The notes under the pieces are model-generated. The model ran no database searches, was not told the origin of the DNA, and worked only from the letters and a program-made list of their open reading frames with translations. The translations under genes were made by a program, and so were the position numbers. Shown here one piece after another: positions 1-6,496 of a DNA stretch of 13,149 bases; within the stretch, counting starts at the first letter, position 1; each line of letters opens with the position of its first letter. The stretch spans positions 1 through 13,149 of the forward strand of contig JBCBAP010000081.1 of NCBI GenBank assembly GCA_038532435.1. Direction: 5' to 3'. The DNA is from JBCBAP01 sp038532435 (lineage in GTDB: Bacteria; Pseudomonadota; Alphaproteobacteria; Rhodobacterales; Rhodobacteraceae).

Positions 1-609
1 GAGATCTCCGCCGCCCATGAGGATGGCAAGGGCGACTATTCCGCCGAGGTTGGCGCGCTGGCCGCGGCGGGTGGCGATGCGCTTGTGGTTCTAGGCTATG
101 TCGATCAGGGCGGCCGTGGCGTGATCCAGGCCGCGCTCGACACCGGTGCCTTCGACACGTTCGCGCTCGGCGACGGAATGTTCGGCGAGAGCCTGCTGGA
201 GGCCATCGGCTCCGATCTTGACGGTTCGACGGTCGGCACCGTGCCCGGCTCCGAAGGTCAGGGCGCGGGCATGTTCCTCGAGGCGATGGGCTCTGCGGGC
301 AAAGACGGCGACGGCCCCTACCGTGCAGAGAGCTACGACGCAGCAGCCCTGATCACGCTTGCCATGCAGGCGGGTGGTGACGCGACGAAGGAAGCGGTTG
401 CGGCCAACGTCCTCGCCGTGGCCAACGCACCGGGGGAGAAGATCTATCCCGGCGAGCTTGCCAAGGCGCTGCAGATCCTCGCGGATGGCGGCGAAGTGGA
501 CTATGAAGGTGCGACAGGGGTGGAACTGATCGGCCCGGGTGAGGCCGCAGGCTCATACCGCGAGTATGAAGTCCAGGACGGCGCGTTCGAGACGATCAAG
601 TTCCGCTGA
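1..609 (+). CDS. Periplasmic substrate-binding protein of a Liv/HAAT-type ABC transporter, C-terminal part (5' end outside window)
   Basis: The reading frame is open from the first base and ends at TGA 607-609, so only the last 202 residues are visible; family members usually have about 370-420, so roughly half is missing. The visible part has the alternating alpha/beta layout of a type I periplasmic binding protein, including GDALVVLGYVDQGG near the start, a FALGDGMFGESLLEA segment, and a C-terminal stretch (YRAESYDAAALITLAMQ, then KALQILADGGEVDYEGATG) typical of LivK-like receptors. Such proteins bind the substrate in the periplasm and hand it to the LivHM permease. The four genes downstream encode the matching permeases and ATPases, which supports the assignment. 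The ligand (branched-chain amino acid, amide, urea or other) cannot be read from this fragment. The sequence is rich in Asp and Glu. Confidence 0.88.
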   Translation, partial: EISAAHEDGKGDYSAEVGALAAAGGDALVVLGYVDQGGRGVIQAALDTGAFDTFALGDGMFGESLLEAIGSDLDGSTVGTVPGSEGQGAGMFLEAMGSAGKDGDGPYRAESYDAAALITLAMQAGGDATKEAVAANVLAVANAPGEKIYPGELAKALQILADGGEVDYEGATGVELIGPGEAAGSYREYEVQDGAFETIKFR

Positions 610-630
610 TCCCGTCACATACCTGAAAAT

Positions 631-662
631 CGGCCCGGGCAGATCTGTTCCGGGCCCTTTTT
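631..662 (+). terminator. Terminator-like hairpin between binding protein and ATPase genes
   Basis: GGCCCGG (632-638) pairs with CCGGGCC (650-656), leaving an 11-base loop, and is followed by TTTTT (658-662). It lies 22 bases after the stop codon of the binding-protein gene and 19 bases before the LivG-type gene. In importers of this class such a hairpin often terminates most transcripts, so that receptor is made in excess over membrane components. That role is inference here. Confidence 0.72.
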
Positions 663-681
663 ACACGAGGCGTCCGCCCGC

Positions 682-1458
682 ATGATCCGCGTCGAAGACC
701 TGCATATGCATTTTGGTGGCATCCGTGCCGTCAACGGCGCATCTCTCGACATCGCCGAAGGTTCCATCACCGGTCTGATCGGGCCGAACGGGGCGGGCAA
801 GACCACGCTGTTCAACGTGGTCGCCGGCCACTACCGGCCTACATCGGGCCGGGTGCTGCTGGACGGGGAAGACATCACCGGTCTGCCGCCCCACGATCTG
901 TTTCACCGCGGGCTCCTGCGCACGTTCCAGATCGCTCACGAGTTTTCCACCCTGACGGTCCGGGACAATCTGATGATGGTGCCCGGCGGCCAGATCGGGG
1001 AAAGCCTCTGGAACGCCTGGTTCAAGGGTGGCGAGGTGAAGGCGCAGGAGGCAGACATCCGGCGCAAGGCCGACGAGGTGATCGAATTCCTCGAGATATC
1101 CCACGTCGCCGACGAGCTTGCCGGCAACCTCTCCGGCGGGCAGAAAAAGCTGCTCGAACTCGGCCGGACAATGATGGTGGACGCAAAGATCGTCTTCCTC
1201 GATGAGGTCGGGGCCGGGGTCAACCGTACCCTTCTCAACACAATCGGCGATGCTATCGAACGGCTCAACCGGGACCGGGGCTACACCTTCTGCATGATCG
1301 AGCATGACATGGACTTCATCGGACGCCTCTGCGATCCGGTCATCTGCATGGCCGAGGGGCAGGTCCTCGCGGAAGGCACCGCGGAGGAAGTGAAGTCGAA
1401 CGAGGCGGTGATCGAGGCCTATCTGGGCACCGGTCTGAAGAACAAGGTGACCGCATGA
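682..1458 (+). CDS. LivG-type ABC transporter ATP-binding protein
   Basis: A 258-residue ATPase subunit that powers import together with the LivF-type partner downstream. It has a Walker A motif (GPNGAGKTT, residues 34-42), Q-loop Gln83 (RTFQ), the signature LSGGQ (150-154), Walker B ending in Asp174-Glu175, and H-loop His208 (MIEHDMDF). LivG proteins have about 250 residues, so it is full length. An oddity is that the residue after Asp-Glu is Val (DEVGAGV) where most ABC ATPases have Pro (DEP). Catalytic Asp, Glu and His are intact, so activity is expected. The ATG at 682 gives the normal N-terminus (MIRVEDLHMHFGG), although a clear Shine-Dalgarno sequence is lacking; the nearest purine run is about 10-15 bases upstream. 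The gene ends in ATGA (1455-1458), which also opens a tiny frame in the following spacer. Confidence 0.93.
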   Translation: MIRVEDLHMHFGGIRAVNGASLDIAEGSITGLIGPNGAGKTTLFNVVAGHYRPTSGRVLLDGEDITGLPPHDLFHRGLLRTFQIAHEFSTLTVRDNLMMVPGGQIGESLWNAWFKGGEVKAQEADIRRKADEVIEFLEISHVADELAGNLSGGQKKLLELGRTMMVDAKIVFLDEVGAGVNRTLLNTIGDAIERLNRDRGYTFCMIEHDMDFIGRLCDPVICMAEGQVLAEGTAEEVKSNEAVIEAYLGTGLKNKVTA

Positions 1459-1580
1459 GCGGGCTGGCGGGCTACGGACCGTCAGCGGAGGACGTGTGAG
1501 CATGGGAAAGATGCACGACAGGGCCGCTTTCCCGTCCCCCTTCGCCCAAACCGAACGCGTCTCCCATTTTCGAGGTGCCC

Positions 1581-2291
1581 ATGTCTGATTCCTTCCTGAT
1601 CGGTGAGGCGATGACCGGCGGCTATGGCGGCGCGGATATCCTCAAGGGCTGCACCATCGCGGTGGAGGAAGGGGAGATCGCGGTGATCGTGGGCCCGAAC
1701 GGGGCGGGCAAGTCCACCGCCATGAAGGCTGTGTTCGGCATGCTGCCCCTGCGCGAGGGTACGGTCCGGCTCGGCGGTGACGACATCACCGCGCTGACGC
1801 CCCAGGATCGGGTTGCGCGCGGCATGGGGTTCGTCCCGCAGACGAGCAACGTCTTCACCACCATGAGCGTCGAGGAAAATCTCGAAATGGGGGCGTATCT
1901 CCGCCGCGACGACATCGCCGAGACGATGGAGCAGGTCTACGCGCTCTTCCCCATCCTCGGGGACAAGCGTCGGCAGCCTGCGGGAGAGCTTTCCGGGGGC
2001 CAGCGCCAGCAGGTCGCCGTTGGGCGCGCGCTGATGACCCGGCCGAAGGTCCTGATGCTGGATGAACCCACCGCCGGAGTTTCACCGATCGTGATGGACG
2101 AACTCTTCGACCGGATCATCGAGATCGCCCGCACGGGCATTGCGATCCTGATGGTCGAGCAGAACGCCCGCCAGGCGCTCAACATCGCCGACAAAGGCTA
2201 CGTGCTGGTGCAGGGTGCGAACCGTTTCACGGACACGGGCGAGGCGCTTCTCGCCAACCCGGATGTCCGCCGCAGTTTTCTGGGAGGATGA
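1581..2291 (+). CDS. LivF-type ABC transporter ATP-binding protein
   Basis: A 236-residue ATPase subunit of the same importer. It shows Walker A (GPNGAGKST, residues 38-46), Q-loop Gln87 (FVPQ), signature LSGGQ (137-141), and Walker B with Asp161-Glu162 in MLDEPTAG. The H-loop position reads VEQNA with Gln194 instead of His, which is normal for LivF proteins. ATG 1581 was chosen because GAGG (1572-1575) lies five bases upstream; a GTG at 1575 is in frame but overlaps that ribosome-binding site. LivG- and LivF-type subunits form a heterodimer beneath the LivHM permease. It is separated from the LivG-type gene by an unusually long 122-base spacer, whereas its stop codon overlaps the next gene. 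Confidence 0.93.
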   Translation: MSDSFLIGEAMTGGYGGADILKGCTIAVEEGEIAVIVGPNGAGKSTAMKAVFGMLPLREGTVRLGGDDITALTPQDRVARGMGFVPQTSNVFTTMSVEENLEMGAYLRRDDIAETMEQVYALFPILGDKRRQPAGELSGGQRQQVAVGRALMTRPKVLMLDEPTAGVSPIVMDELFDRIIEIARTGIAILMVEQNARQALNIADKGYVLVQGANRFTDTGEALLANPDVRRSFLGG

Positions 2292-3304
2292 GCGTGGAGC
2301 CGTTGAATGCACTCCTCGTGCTGACCAATTTCGTGATCGTGCCCGGGATGGCCTACGGATCCCAGCTTGCGCTGGGCGCGCTGGGGGTGACGCTGGTCTA
2401 CGCGGTGTTGCGGTTCTCGAACTTTGCCCACGGGGATTTGATGGCCTTCGGCACGATGGCGACGATCCTCTTCACCTGGTGGCTGCAGGCGCTTGGGGTC
2501 GGGTTCGGACCCCTGCCCACCGCGCTTCTCGCACTTCCCGCGGGGATCGCGGCGGCGGTGGCGATCTCGCTCCTGTTCGACAGGACCGTCTACCGATTCT
2601 ATCGCGCGCAGAAGTCGCCGCCCGTGGTGTTCGTGATCGCGTCCGTGGGCGTGATGTTTCTGCTCAACGGGCTGACGCGGATGATCATCGGGCCCGACGA
2701 CCAGCGCTTCGCGGACGGCGAACGGTTCATCATCCGGGCGCGGGATTTCAAGACCATGACCGGCTTTGACGAGGGCGTGGCTCTGCGCACCACCCAGGGG
2801 CTGACGGTGGTCGTTGCCATCGTTGTGGTCATCGCGCTCTTTCTGTTCCTGAACCGGTCCCGCATGGGCAAGGCGATGCGGGCCTATTCCGACAATGAGG
2901 ATCTGGCGCTGTTGTCGGGGATCGACCCGAACCGGGTGGTGATGGTGACGTGGATCATCGCGGCAGCGCTTGCGACACTGGCGGGCGTGCTCTATGGCCT
3001 CGACAAAAGCTTCAAGCCCTTCACCTACTTCCAGCTTCTGCTGCCGATCTTCGCCGCGGCCATCGTCGGCGGCATCGGCAATCCCGTGGGAGCGATCGCG
3101 GGCGGGTTCATCATCGCGTTCTCCGAACTCACGGTGACCTACGCCTACAAACGGTTCCTTGGGTACCTCACGCCGGAGGGCTGGTCGCCGGAGGGGCTGA
3201 TCCAGCTGCTGTCCACGGAATACAAGTTCGCCGTCAGTTTCGTCATCCTCGTGATGGTGTTGCTCATACGACCTACCGGGCTCTTCCGGGGGCGGGTGAT
3301 CTGA
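2288..3304 (+). CDS. LivH-type branched-chain amino acid/amide ABC transporter permease
   Basis: A 338-residue, very hydrophobic inner-membrane protein with about eight predicted membrane segments. Family hallmarks are the FSNFAHGDLMAFG segment (residues 43-55), a cytoplasmic EAA-like coupling loop near 198-214 (MRAYSDNEDLALLSGID), and VGGIGNPVGAIAGG around 260-273. It forms half of the translocation channel with the LivM-type partner. The ATG at 2288 overlaps the previous stop codon (ATGA, 2288-2291), suggesting translational coupling. However, the strong GGGAGG (2282-2287) directly abuts this ATG, while GTG 2294, in frame two codons later, lies six bases from it. The true start may therefore be GTG 2294, shortening the protein by two residues. 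The 3' end overlaps the next gene. Confidence 0.92.
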   Translation: MSVEPLNALLVLTNFVIVPGMAYGSQLALGALGVTLVYAVLRFSNFAHGDLMAFGTMATILFTWWLQALGVGFGPLPTALLALPAGIAAAVAISLLFDRTVYRFYRAQKSPPVVFVIASVGVMFLLNGLTRMIIGPDDQRFADGERFIIRARDFKTMTGFDEGVALRTTQGLTVVVAIVVVIALFLFLNRSRMGKAMRAYSDNEDLALLSGIDPNRVVMVTWIIAAALATLAGVLYGLDKSFKPFTYFQLLLPIFAAAIVGGIGNPVGAIAGGFIIAFSELTVTYAYKRFLGYLTPEGWSPEGLIQLLSTEYKFAVSFVILVMVLLIRPTGLFRGRVI

Positions 3305-4617
3305 TGTCGAACGCAGTACGCATCCCGATCCTTTACGGCCTGATGCTCGCGGCCCTTGTGTCCGTCGGGGTGATGGACAGCTGGCCCCTCGCCCTCTCGA
3401 TCCTCAACATGTGCCTCATCCACGCGATCATGGCGCTCGGGGTCAACATGGCGTGGGGCTATGGCGGCATCTTCAACGTCGGCACGATGGGATTTGCCGC
3501 ACTCGGCGGGGTTGCCGCTGTCCTCGTGTCCACGCCGCCACGGGGCGAGGCATGGTCCGCGGGGGGGCTCTCGCTCCTCTCCGCCGGGTTTTCTCTCGCA
3601 GTCACCGTTGCGGCTGTTGCCTGGGTGCGGGGGCGGATCACCCCCGGTCGGGGGCGCGCGGTGATTACCACGGTGCTTGTCATCGGCGGCTATGCTCTCA
3701 CGCGCCAGTTCTTTGATCCGGCGATCGAGGCCATCGAGGCGACGAACCCGGCGCAGTTCGGCAACATCGGGGGGTTGGGGCTGCCGATCCTGCTCTCCTG
3801 GGTCGTGGGCGGCCTCTTCGCCGCCGGTGCCGCATGGATCGTGGGCAAGATCGCGCTGGGGCTCAGGTCCGACTACCTTGCCATCGCCACGCTCGGGATC
3901 TCCGAGATCGTGATCGCGATGCTCAAGAACGAGGACTGGCTGACACGCGGCGTGAAGAACGTGACCGGCCTGCCGCGGCCCGTTCCCTACGAGATCGAAC
4001 TGCAGCAGGCGGAGTGGTTCCTCGACTTCGCAGCCCAGATCGGCATGGGACCGGTGGAAGCCTCCACGGTTTTCGTCCGGCTCTCCTACGCCCTCCTCTT
4101 CCTGGTGGTTCTGGTGATCGTCACCTGGTTCGCGGAGCGGGCGCTCACCTCCCCCTGGGGCCGGATGATGCGGGCGATCCGGGACAACCGGGATGCGGCG
4201 GAGGCGATGGGCAAGGATGTGACAGCCCGGCACCTTCAGCTTTTCGTCCTCGGCTCGGCGGTGGTGGGGATCGCCGGAGCGATGCTGACCACGCTCGACG
4301 GGCAGTTCACTCCGGGAAGCTACAATCCGCTACGCTTCACGTTTCTCATCTGGGTGATGGTGATCGTCGGCGGTTCCGGCAACAACTGGGGATCGATCCT
4401 TGGCGGGTTCCTGATCTGGTTCCTCTGGATCCAGGCCGAAACTGCAGGCCCCCGGTTCGTGGCCGCGCTCACATCCGGCATAGATCCCAACAGCCCATTC
4501 GTGGAGCGGCTGGAGGACTCGGTCCTCTACACCCGTCTCTTCGTCATGGGTCTGGTGTTGCTCATCGTGCTTCGTTTCGCGCCGAGGGGACTGATCCCGG
4601 AGGTCGTGCGCCGCTGA
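3304..4617 (+). CDS. LivM-type branched-chain amino acid/amide ABC transporter permease
   Basis: A 437-residue inner-membrane permease and the second half of the channel. The diagnostic LivM motif LRSDYLAIATLGISEIV is present in the middle of the protein, followed by an EAA-like coupling loop (MMRAIRDNRDAAEAMGKD) and VGGSGNNWGSILGG near the C-terminus. About ten hydrophobic segments are visible. Length is at the long end for the family (roughly 300-460), because of an extra hydrophobic N-terminal portion and a loop near residues 120-145. ATG 3304 overlaps the stop codon of the LivH-type gene (TGATG), so the two permeases are probably translated together. The frame is open further upstream, but that part overlaps the preceding gene and is not coding. 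A hairpin terminator follows directly. Confidence 0.92.
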   Translation: MSNAVRIPILYGLMLAALVSVGVMDSWPLALSILNMCLIHAIMALGVNMAWGYGGIFNVGTMGFAALGGVAAVLVSTPPRGEAWSAGGLSLLSAGFSLAVTVAAVAWVRGRITPGRGRAVITTVLVIGGYALTRQFFDPAIEAIEATNPAQFGNIGGLGLPILLSWVVGGLFAAGAAWIVGKIALGLRSDYLAIATLGISEIVIAMLKNEDWLTRGVKNVTGLPRPVPYEIELQQAEWFLDFAAQIGMGPVEASTVFVRLSYALLFLVVLVIVTWFAERALTSPWGRMMRAIRDNRDAAEAMGKDVTARHLQLFVLGSAVVGIAGAMLTTLDGQFTPGSYNPLRFTFLIWVMVIVGGSGNNWGSILGGFLIWFLWIQAETAGPRFVAALTSGIDPNSPFVERLEDSVLYTRLFVMGLVLLIVLRFAPRGLIPEVVRR

Positions 4618-4619
4618 AT

Positions 4620-4646
4620 GGCAGGGGGGGCGCCTCCCCTGCCTTT
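4620..4646 (+). terminator. Terminator-like hairpin at the end of the ABC operon
   Basis: GGCAGGGG (4620-4627) pairs perfectly with CCCCTGCC (4636-4643) with an 8-base loop, followed by TTT and then CC. It starts two bases after the stop codon of the LivM-type gene. The T-run is short, so termination may be partial. It also separates the operon from the convergent crotonase-fold gene ending at 4672. Confidence 0.65.
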
Positions 4647-4671
4647 CCACCTCCATGGCCTTGCCAGTCGT

Positions 4672-5427
4672 CTACGTTCCCTTGAAGACAGGTGCCCGCT
4701 TTTCCTTAAGCGCGCGCATACCCTCCGCATGGTCGGTGGAGGCGAAACAGGCGGCCTCCCGCGCAGCGGCGGTACCGTCGTCCGGCTCCCGGTAGGAGGC
4801 GGCGAGAATGGACTGCTTCATCCCTTGAACCGAAAGCGGTGCGAGGGATGCAATCTCGGCCGCCATCCCCTCACAGGTCGCGTCTAGATCCTCCACCGGG
4901 GCAACCTCATCGAGGAATCCGCAGCGCTGGAGCGTCTCAGCCGTCAGCGTCTCCGCCCGCAGGTAGAGGCGTCGCGCGGCCTGGGAGCCGATGCGCGTCA
5001 CCGTCCTGCCGATGGAGCTGTGCATGTAGTGGGCCCCGATCCGCGCGGCGGGCACATGCGCCTTTGCCACCGGCGTTCCGACCCGGAAGTCGCATGCGAG
5101 CGCCAGGTCGAGGCCGGCACCGTACACACCCCCGTTGAGTGCGCAGATCACCGGAAGCGGGAACCTTTCCATGTAGTCCGTGAGGCCCACGACCGGGTTT
5201 TCTCCCACGCCCTCTTCTGCGAGATCGGTGAGGGAATAGCCGGAGCAGAAGTTCTTCCCCTCCGCCCGCAGGATCACGACCCTCAGATCCGGGTCGAGGG
5301 CGAACCGTTCGAGCACCTCCCGGAGCTCCCAGATCATCCCGTGGGTCAGCGCGTTATGCCGGTTGGGAGCGTTCAGTGTCGCGATGCCCACCAGCCCCGC
5401 GCGGCTTTCGAGGATCTCCCCGCTCAT
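4672..5427 (-). CDS. Enoyl-CoA hydratase/isomerase (crotonase) family protein
   Basis: A 251-residue crotonase-fold protein, full length for the family (about 250-270). Oxyanion-hole regions are recognisable: AEGKNFCSGYSL (residues 55-66) and LNGGVYGAGLDLALACD (97-113). In classical enoyl-CoA hydratase two glutamates activate the water. Here the first position is Asp107, and the second, normally in a PEIxLG context, reads PAARIG with Ala127. The protein may therefore have another crotonase activity (isomerase, hydrolase, decarboxylase) or weak hydratase activity, acting on an acyl-CoA in the cytoplasm. The start ATG (5425-5427) overlaps the stop codon of the exonuclease III gene by four bases, implying coupled translation. 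A longer in-frame opening upstream lies inside that gene and is not used. Confidence 0.88.
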   Translation of the reverse strand: MSGEILESRAGLVGIATLNAPNRHNALTHGMIWELREVLERFALDPDLRVVILRAEGKNFCSGYSLTDLAEEGVGENPVVGLTDYMERFPLPVICALNGGVYGAGLDLALACDFRVGTPVAKAHVPAARIGAHYMHSSIGRTVTRIGSQAARRLYLRAETLTAETLQRCGFLDEVAPVEDLDATCEGMAAEIASLAPLSVQGMKQSILAASYREPDDGTAAAREAACFASTDHAEGMRALKEKRAPVFKGT

Positions 5428-6212
5428 GTGGCGAAGCTCGCGAAGACGGGCGCGTGGTCCGACGGCTGTTCCCAGCCCCGCACATCCCTCAGGATCCGGG
5501 ATGAGCCGGGCAGGGCGGTCACGTCCGGCGTCGCCCAGATATGGTCGAGCCGGCGCCCCTTGTCCGCCGTGGACCAGTCGCGGGCCCGGTAGGACCACCA
5601 GGAATAAAGCTGCCCATCGGGGATGTGGCTGCGGGTGACGTCCTGCCAGTTCGCGGAGTCTTGTACCGCGGCGAGATGTTCCACTTCGACCGGGGTGTGG
5701 CTCACGACCTTGAGCAGTTGCTTGTGAGACCAGACATCCTCCTCGCCGGGTGCGATGTTGAGGTCACCCACAAGGATTGCCTTTTCCGGCGGTTCGCTCG
5801 TGAACCAATCTTTCATCTCCGTAAGGAACCGGAGCTTGTGATCGAACTTGGGGTTGGTCGCCGGGTCCGGTTCGTCCCCGCCGGCGGGCACATAGAAATT
5901 GTGCACGGTATGACCGCTGGGCAGGCGCGCCGCCACGTGGCGCGTGTCGCCCTTCGCACAAAAGTCGCGGTGCCCCGCATCCTCCAGCGGCAACCGCGAA
6001 AGGATGGCGACGCCGTTGTACTTCTTCTCGCCCCGCGCCACGATATGGCCGTAGCCATGGGCCGCGAAGATCTCGAGGGGGATCTTGTCCACTGGCGACT
6101 TCGTCTCCTGCAGGCAGAGAACATCTGGTGCCTCCTTCGTCAGCAGTCGGGCGACGAGAGCGGCGCGCAGGCGCACGGAATTGATGTTCCAGGTGGCGAT
6201 GGTCAGCGACAT
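5424..6212 (-). CDS. xth: Exodeoxyribonuclease III (AP endonuclease)
   Basis: A 262-residue enzyme of the EEP (endonuclease/exonuclease/phosphatase) fold that cleaves DNA at abasic sites and removes 3' blocking groups in base-excision repair. All hallmark residues are visible: TWNINSVR at the N-terminus (Asn9), LQETK with metal-binding Glu36, Tyr107 in NFYVPAGG, GDLNIAP with Asp150 and Asn152, RRLDHIWA, and the C-terminal SDHAPV with Asp252-His253. Length matches the XthA family (about 255-270). The start codon is at 6210-6212; its Shine-Dalgarno sequence is weak, but upstream extension would lose the typical N-terminus. It is the first gene of a two-gene minus-strand unit with the crotonase-family gene, which it overlaps by four bases. 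Confidence 0.95.
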   Translation of the reverse strand: MSLTIATWNINSVRLRAALVARLLTKEAPDVLCLQETKSPVDKIPLEIFAAHGYGHIVARGEKKYNGVAILSRLPLEDAGHRDFCAKGDTRHVAARLPSGHTVHNFYVPAGGDEPDPATNPKFDHKLRFLTEMKDWFTSEPPEKAILVGDLNIAPGEEDVWSHKQLLKVVSHTPVEVEHLAAVQDSANWQDVTRSHIPDGQLYSWWSYRARDWSTADKGRRLDHIWATPDVTALPGSSRILRDVRGWEQPSDHAPVFASFAT

Positions 6213-6244
6213 AATGACGGTCCGATATGGGTGAAAACGCGCGG

Positions 6245-6273
6245 AGAATGGCGCGCCCGCCGGTCGGTGACAA
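6245..6273 (-). promoter_or_regulatory. Candidate sigma-70-type promoter of xth
   Basis: Read on the minus strand, TTGTCA (6273-6268) and CATTCT (6250-6245) are spaced by 17 bases. The -35 box matches TTGACA at five of six positions and the -10 box is weak, as is common in alphaproteobacteria. The predicted start would give a leader of about 25 bases before the xth ATG. No experimental support. Confidence 0.35.
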
Positions 6274-6291
6274 CCCGGGATCGGACCCCCT

Positions 6292-6330
6292 GAAAGAGAA
6301 AGCGCCTGGCTCGGTGGGCCGAGCCAGGCG
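6292..6330 (-). terminator. Strong intrinsic terminator hairpin (minus strand)
   Basis: A perfect 12-bp stem: on the plus strand CGCCTGGCTCGG (6303-6314), loop TGGG, CCGAGCCAGGCG (6319-6330). On the minus strand it is followed by CTTTCTCTTTC, a pyrimidine-rich tail with seven or more T residues. There is no T-run on the plus strand, so it acts on minus-strand transcripts arriving from the right, that is the response-regulator mRNA or the candidate small RNA, and insulates xth from them. Confidence 0.82.
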
Positions 6331-6410
6331 ACAATCCCATTGGGGAAGCCACTTTGGAGGGGGGGTAAAGTGGCTAGAGCCGGTCACATGTGTGGGGGTA
6401 CGACCGACTA
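6292..6410 (-). ncRNA. Candidate small RNA with two C-rich hairpin loops and its own terminator
   Basis: Three stems follow one another on the minus strand. First, GTCGGTC (6408-6402) pairs with GACCGGC (6385-6379), with one G-U pair, enclosing an ACCCCCAC loop. Second, AGCCACTTT (6375-6367) pairs perfectly with AAAGTGGCT (6355-6347), enclosing ACCCCCCCTCC. Third comes the 12-bp terminator hairpin with its T-rich tail. A possible promoter lies just upstream: TTGAAT (6446-6441), 18 bases, TATGGT (6422-6417). C-rich loops in hairpins are the seed regions of alphaproteobacterial anti-Shine-Dalgarno small RNAs, for example the CCUCCUCCC-motif RNAs of Rhodobacter and the alpha-r14 family. I do not recognise this as a named family. 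It could instead be the structured 3' UTR of the response-regulator gene, or an RNA processed from it. Confidence 0.5.
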
Positions 6411-6456
6411 CGTAAGACCATAGCCGTAGCACCCGGGCAGATTCAACACATGTGTT
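6385..6456. repeat. Two CACATGTG palindromes 62 bp apart
   Basis: CACATGTG occurs at 6385-6392 and again inside the perfect 12-base palindrome AACACATGTGTT at 6445-6456. The centres are 62 bp apart, close to six helical turns, so a dimeric regulator could bind both on one DNA face. No family with this site is recognised, and chance is possible. Confidence 0.4.
6417..6446 (-). promoter_or_regulatory. Candidate promoter for the putative small RNA
   Basis: Minus-strand TTGAAT (6446-6441) and TATGGT (6422-6417) are 18 bases apart, each matching four of six sigma-70 consensus positions. The TTGAA...CTAT arrangement would also be tolerable for an alphaproteobacterial heat-shock sigma factor of the RpoH type. 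Two bases of the -35 box lie within the palindrome AACACATGTGTT (6445-6456). Weak by itself; it gains value only from the structured RNA downstream. Confidence 0.3.
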
Positions 6457-6496
6457 CCTATTACGGCGAAATTTGGCCGAAACTTGTTGTAAACTG

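Noticed and set aside
2950..3303. Upstream extension of the LivM-type reading frame
   Set aside because: It lies inside the LivH-type gene in another frame, while ATG 3304 overlaps the preceding stop codon and gives a normal N-terminus.
3145..4233. 362-codon open frame on the minus strand opposite the LivM-type gene
   Set aside because: Translation is a hydrophilic His/Pro/Gly/Asp-rich mirror of a membrane protein, typical of a codon-structure shadow.
5428..5598. N-terminal extension of the crotonase-family protein
   Set aside because: The extra 57 residues lie within xth and are not domain-like; the ATG overlapping the xth stop gives the normal family length.
6219..6287. Inverted repeat GGTCCGAT (6219-6226) / ATCGGACC (6280-6287)
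   Set aside because: Arms are 53 bases apart, do not form a compact hairpin and flank the xth promoter without obvious symmetry; chance is likely.
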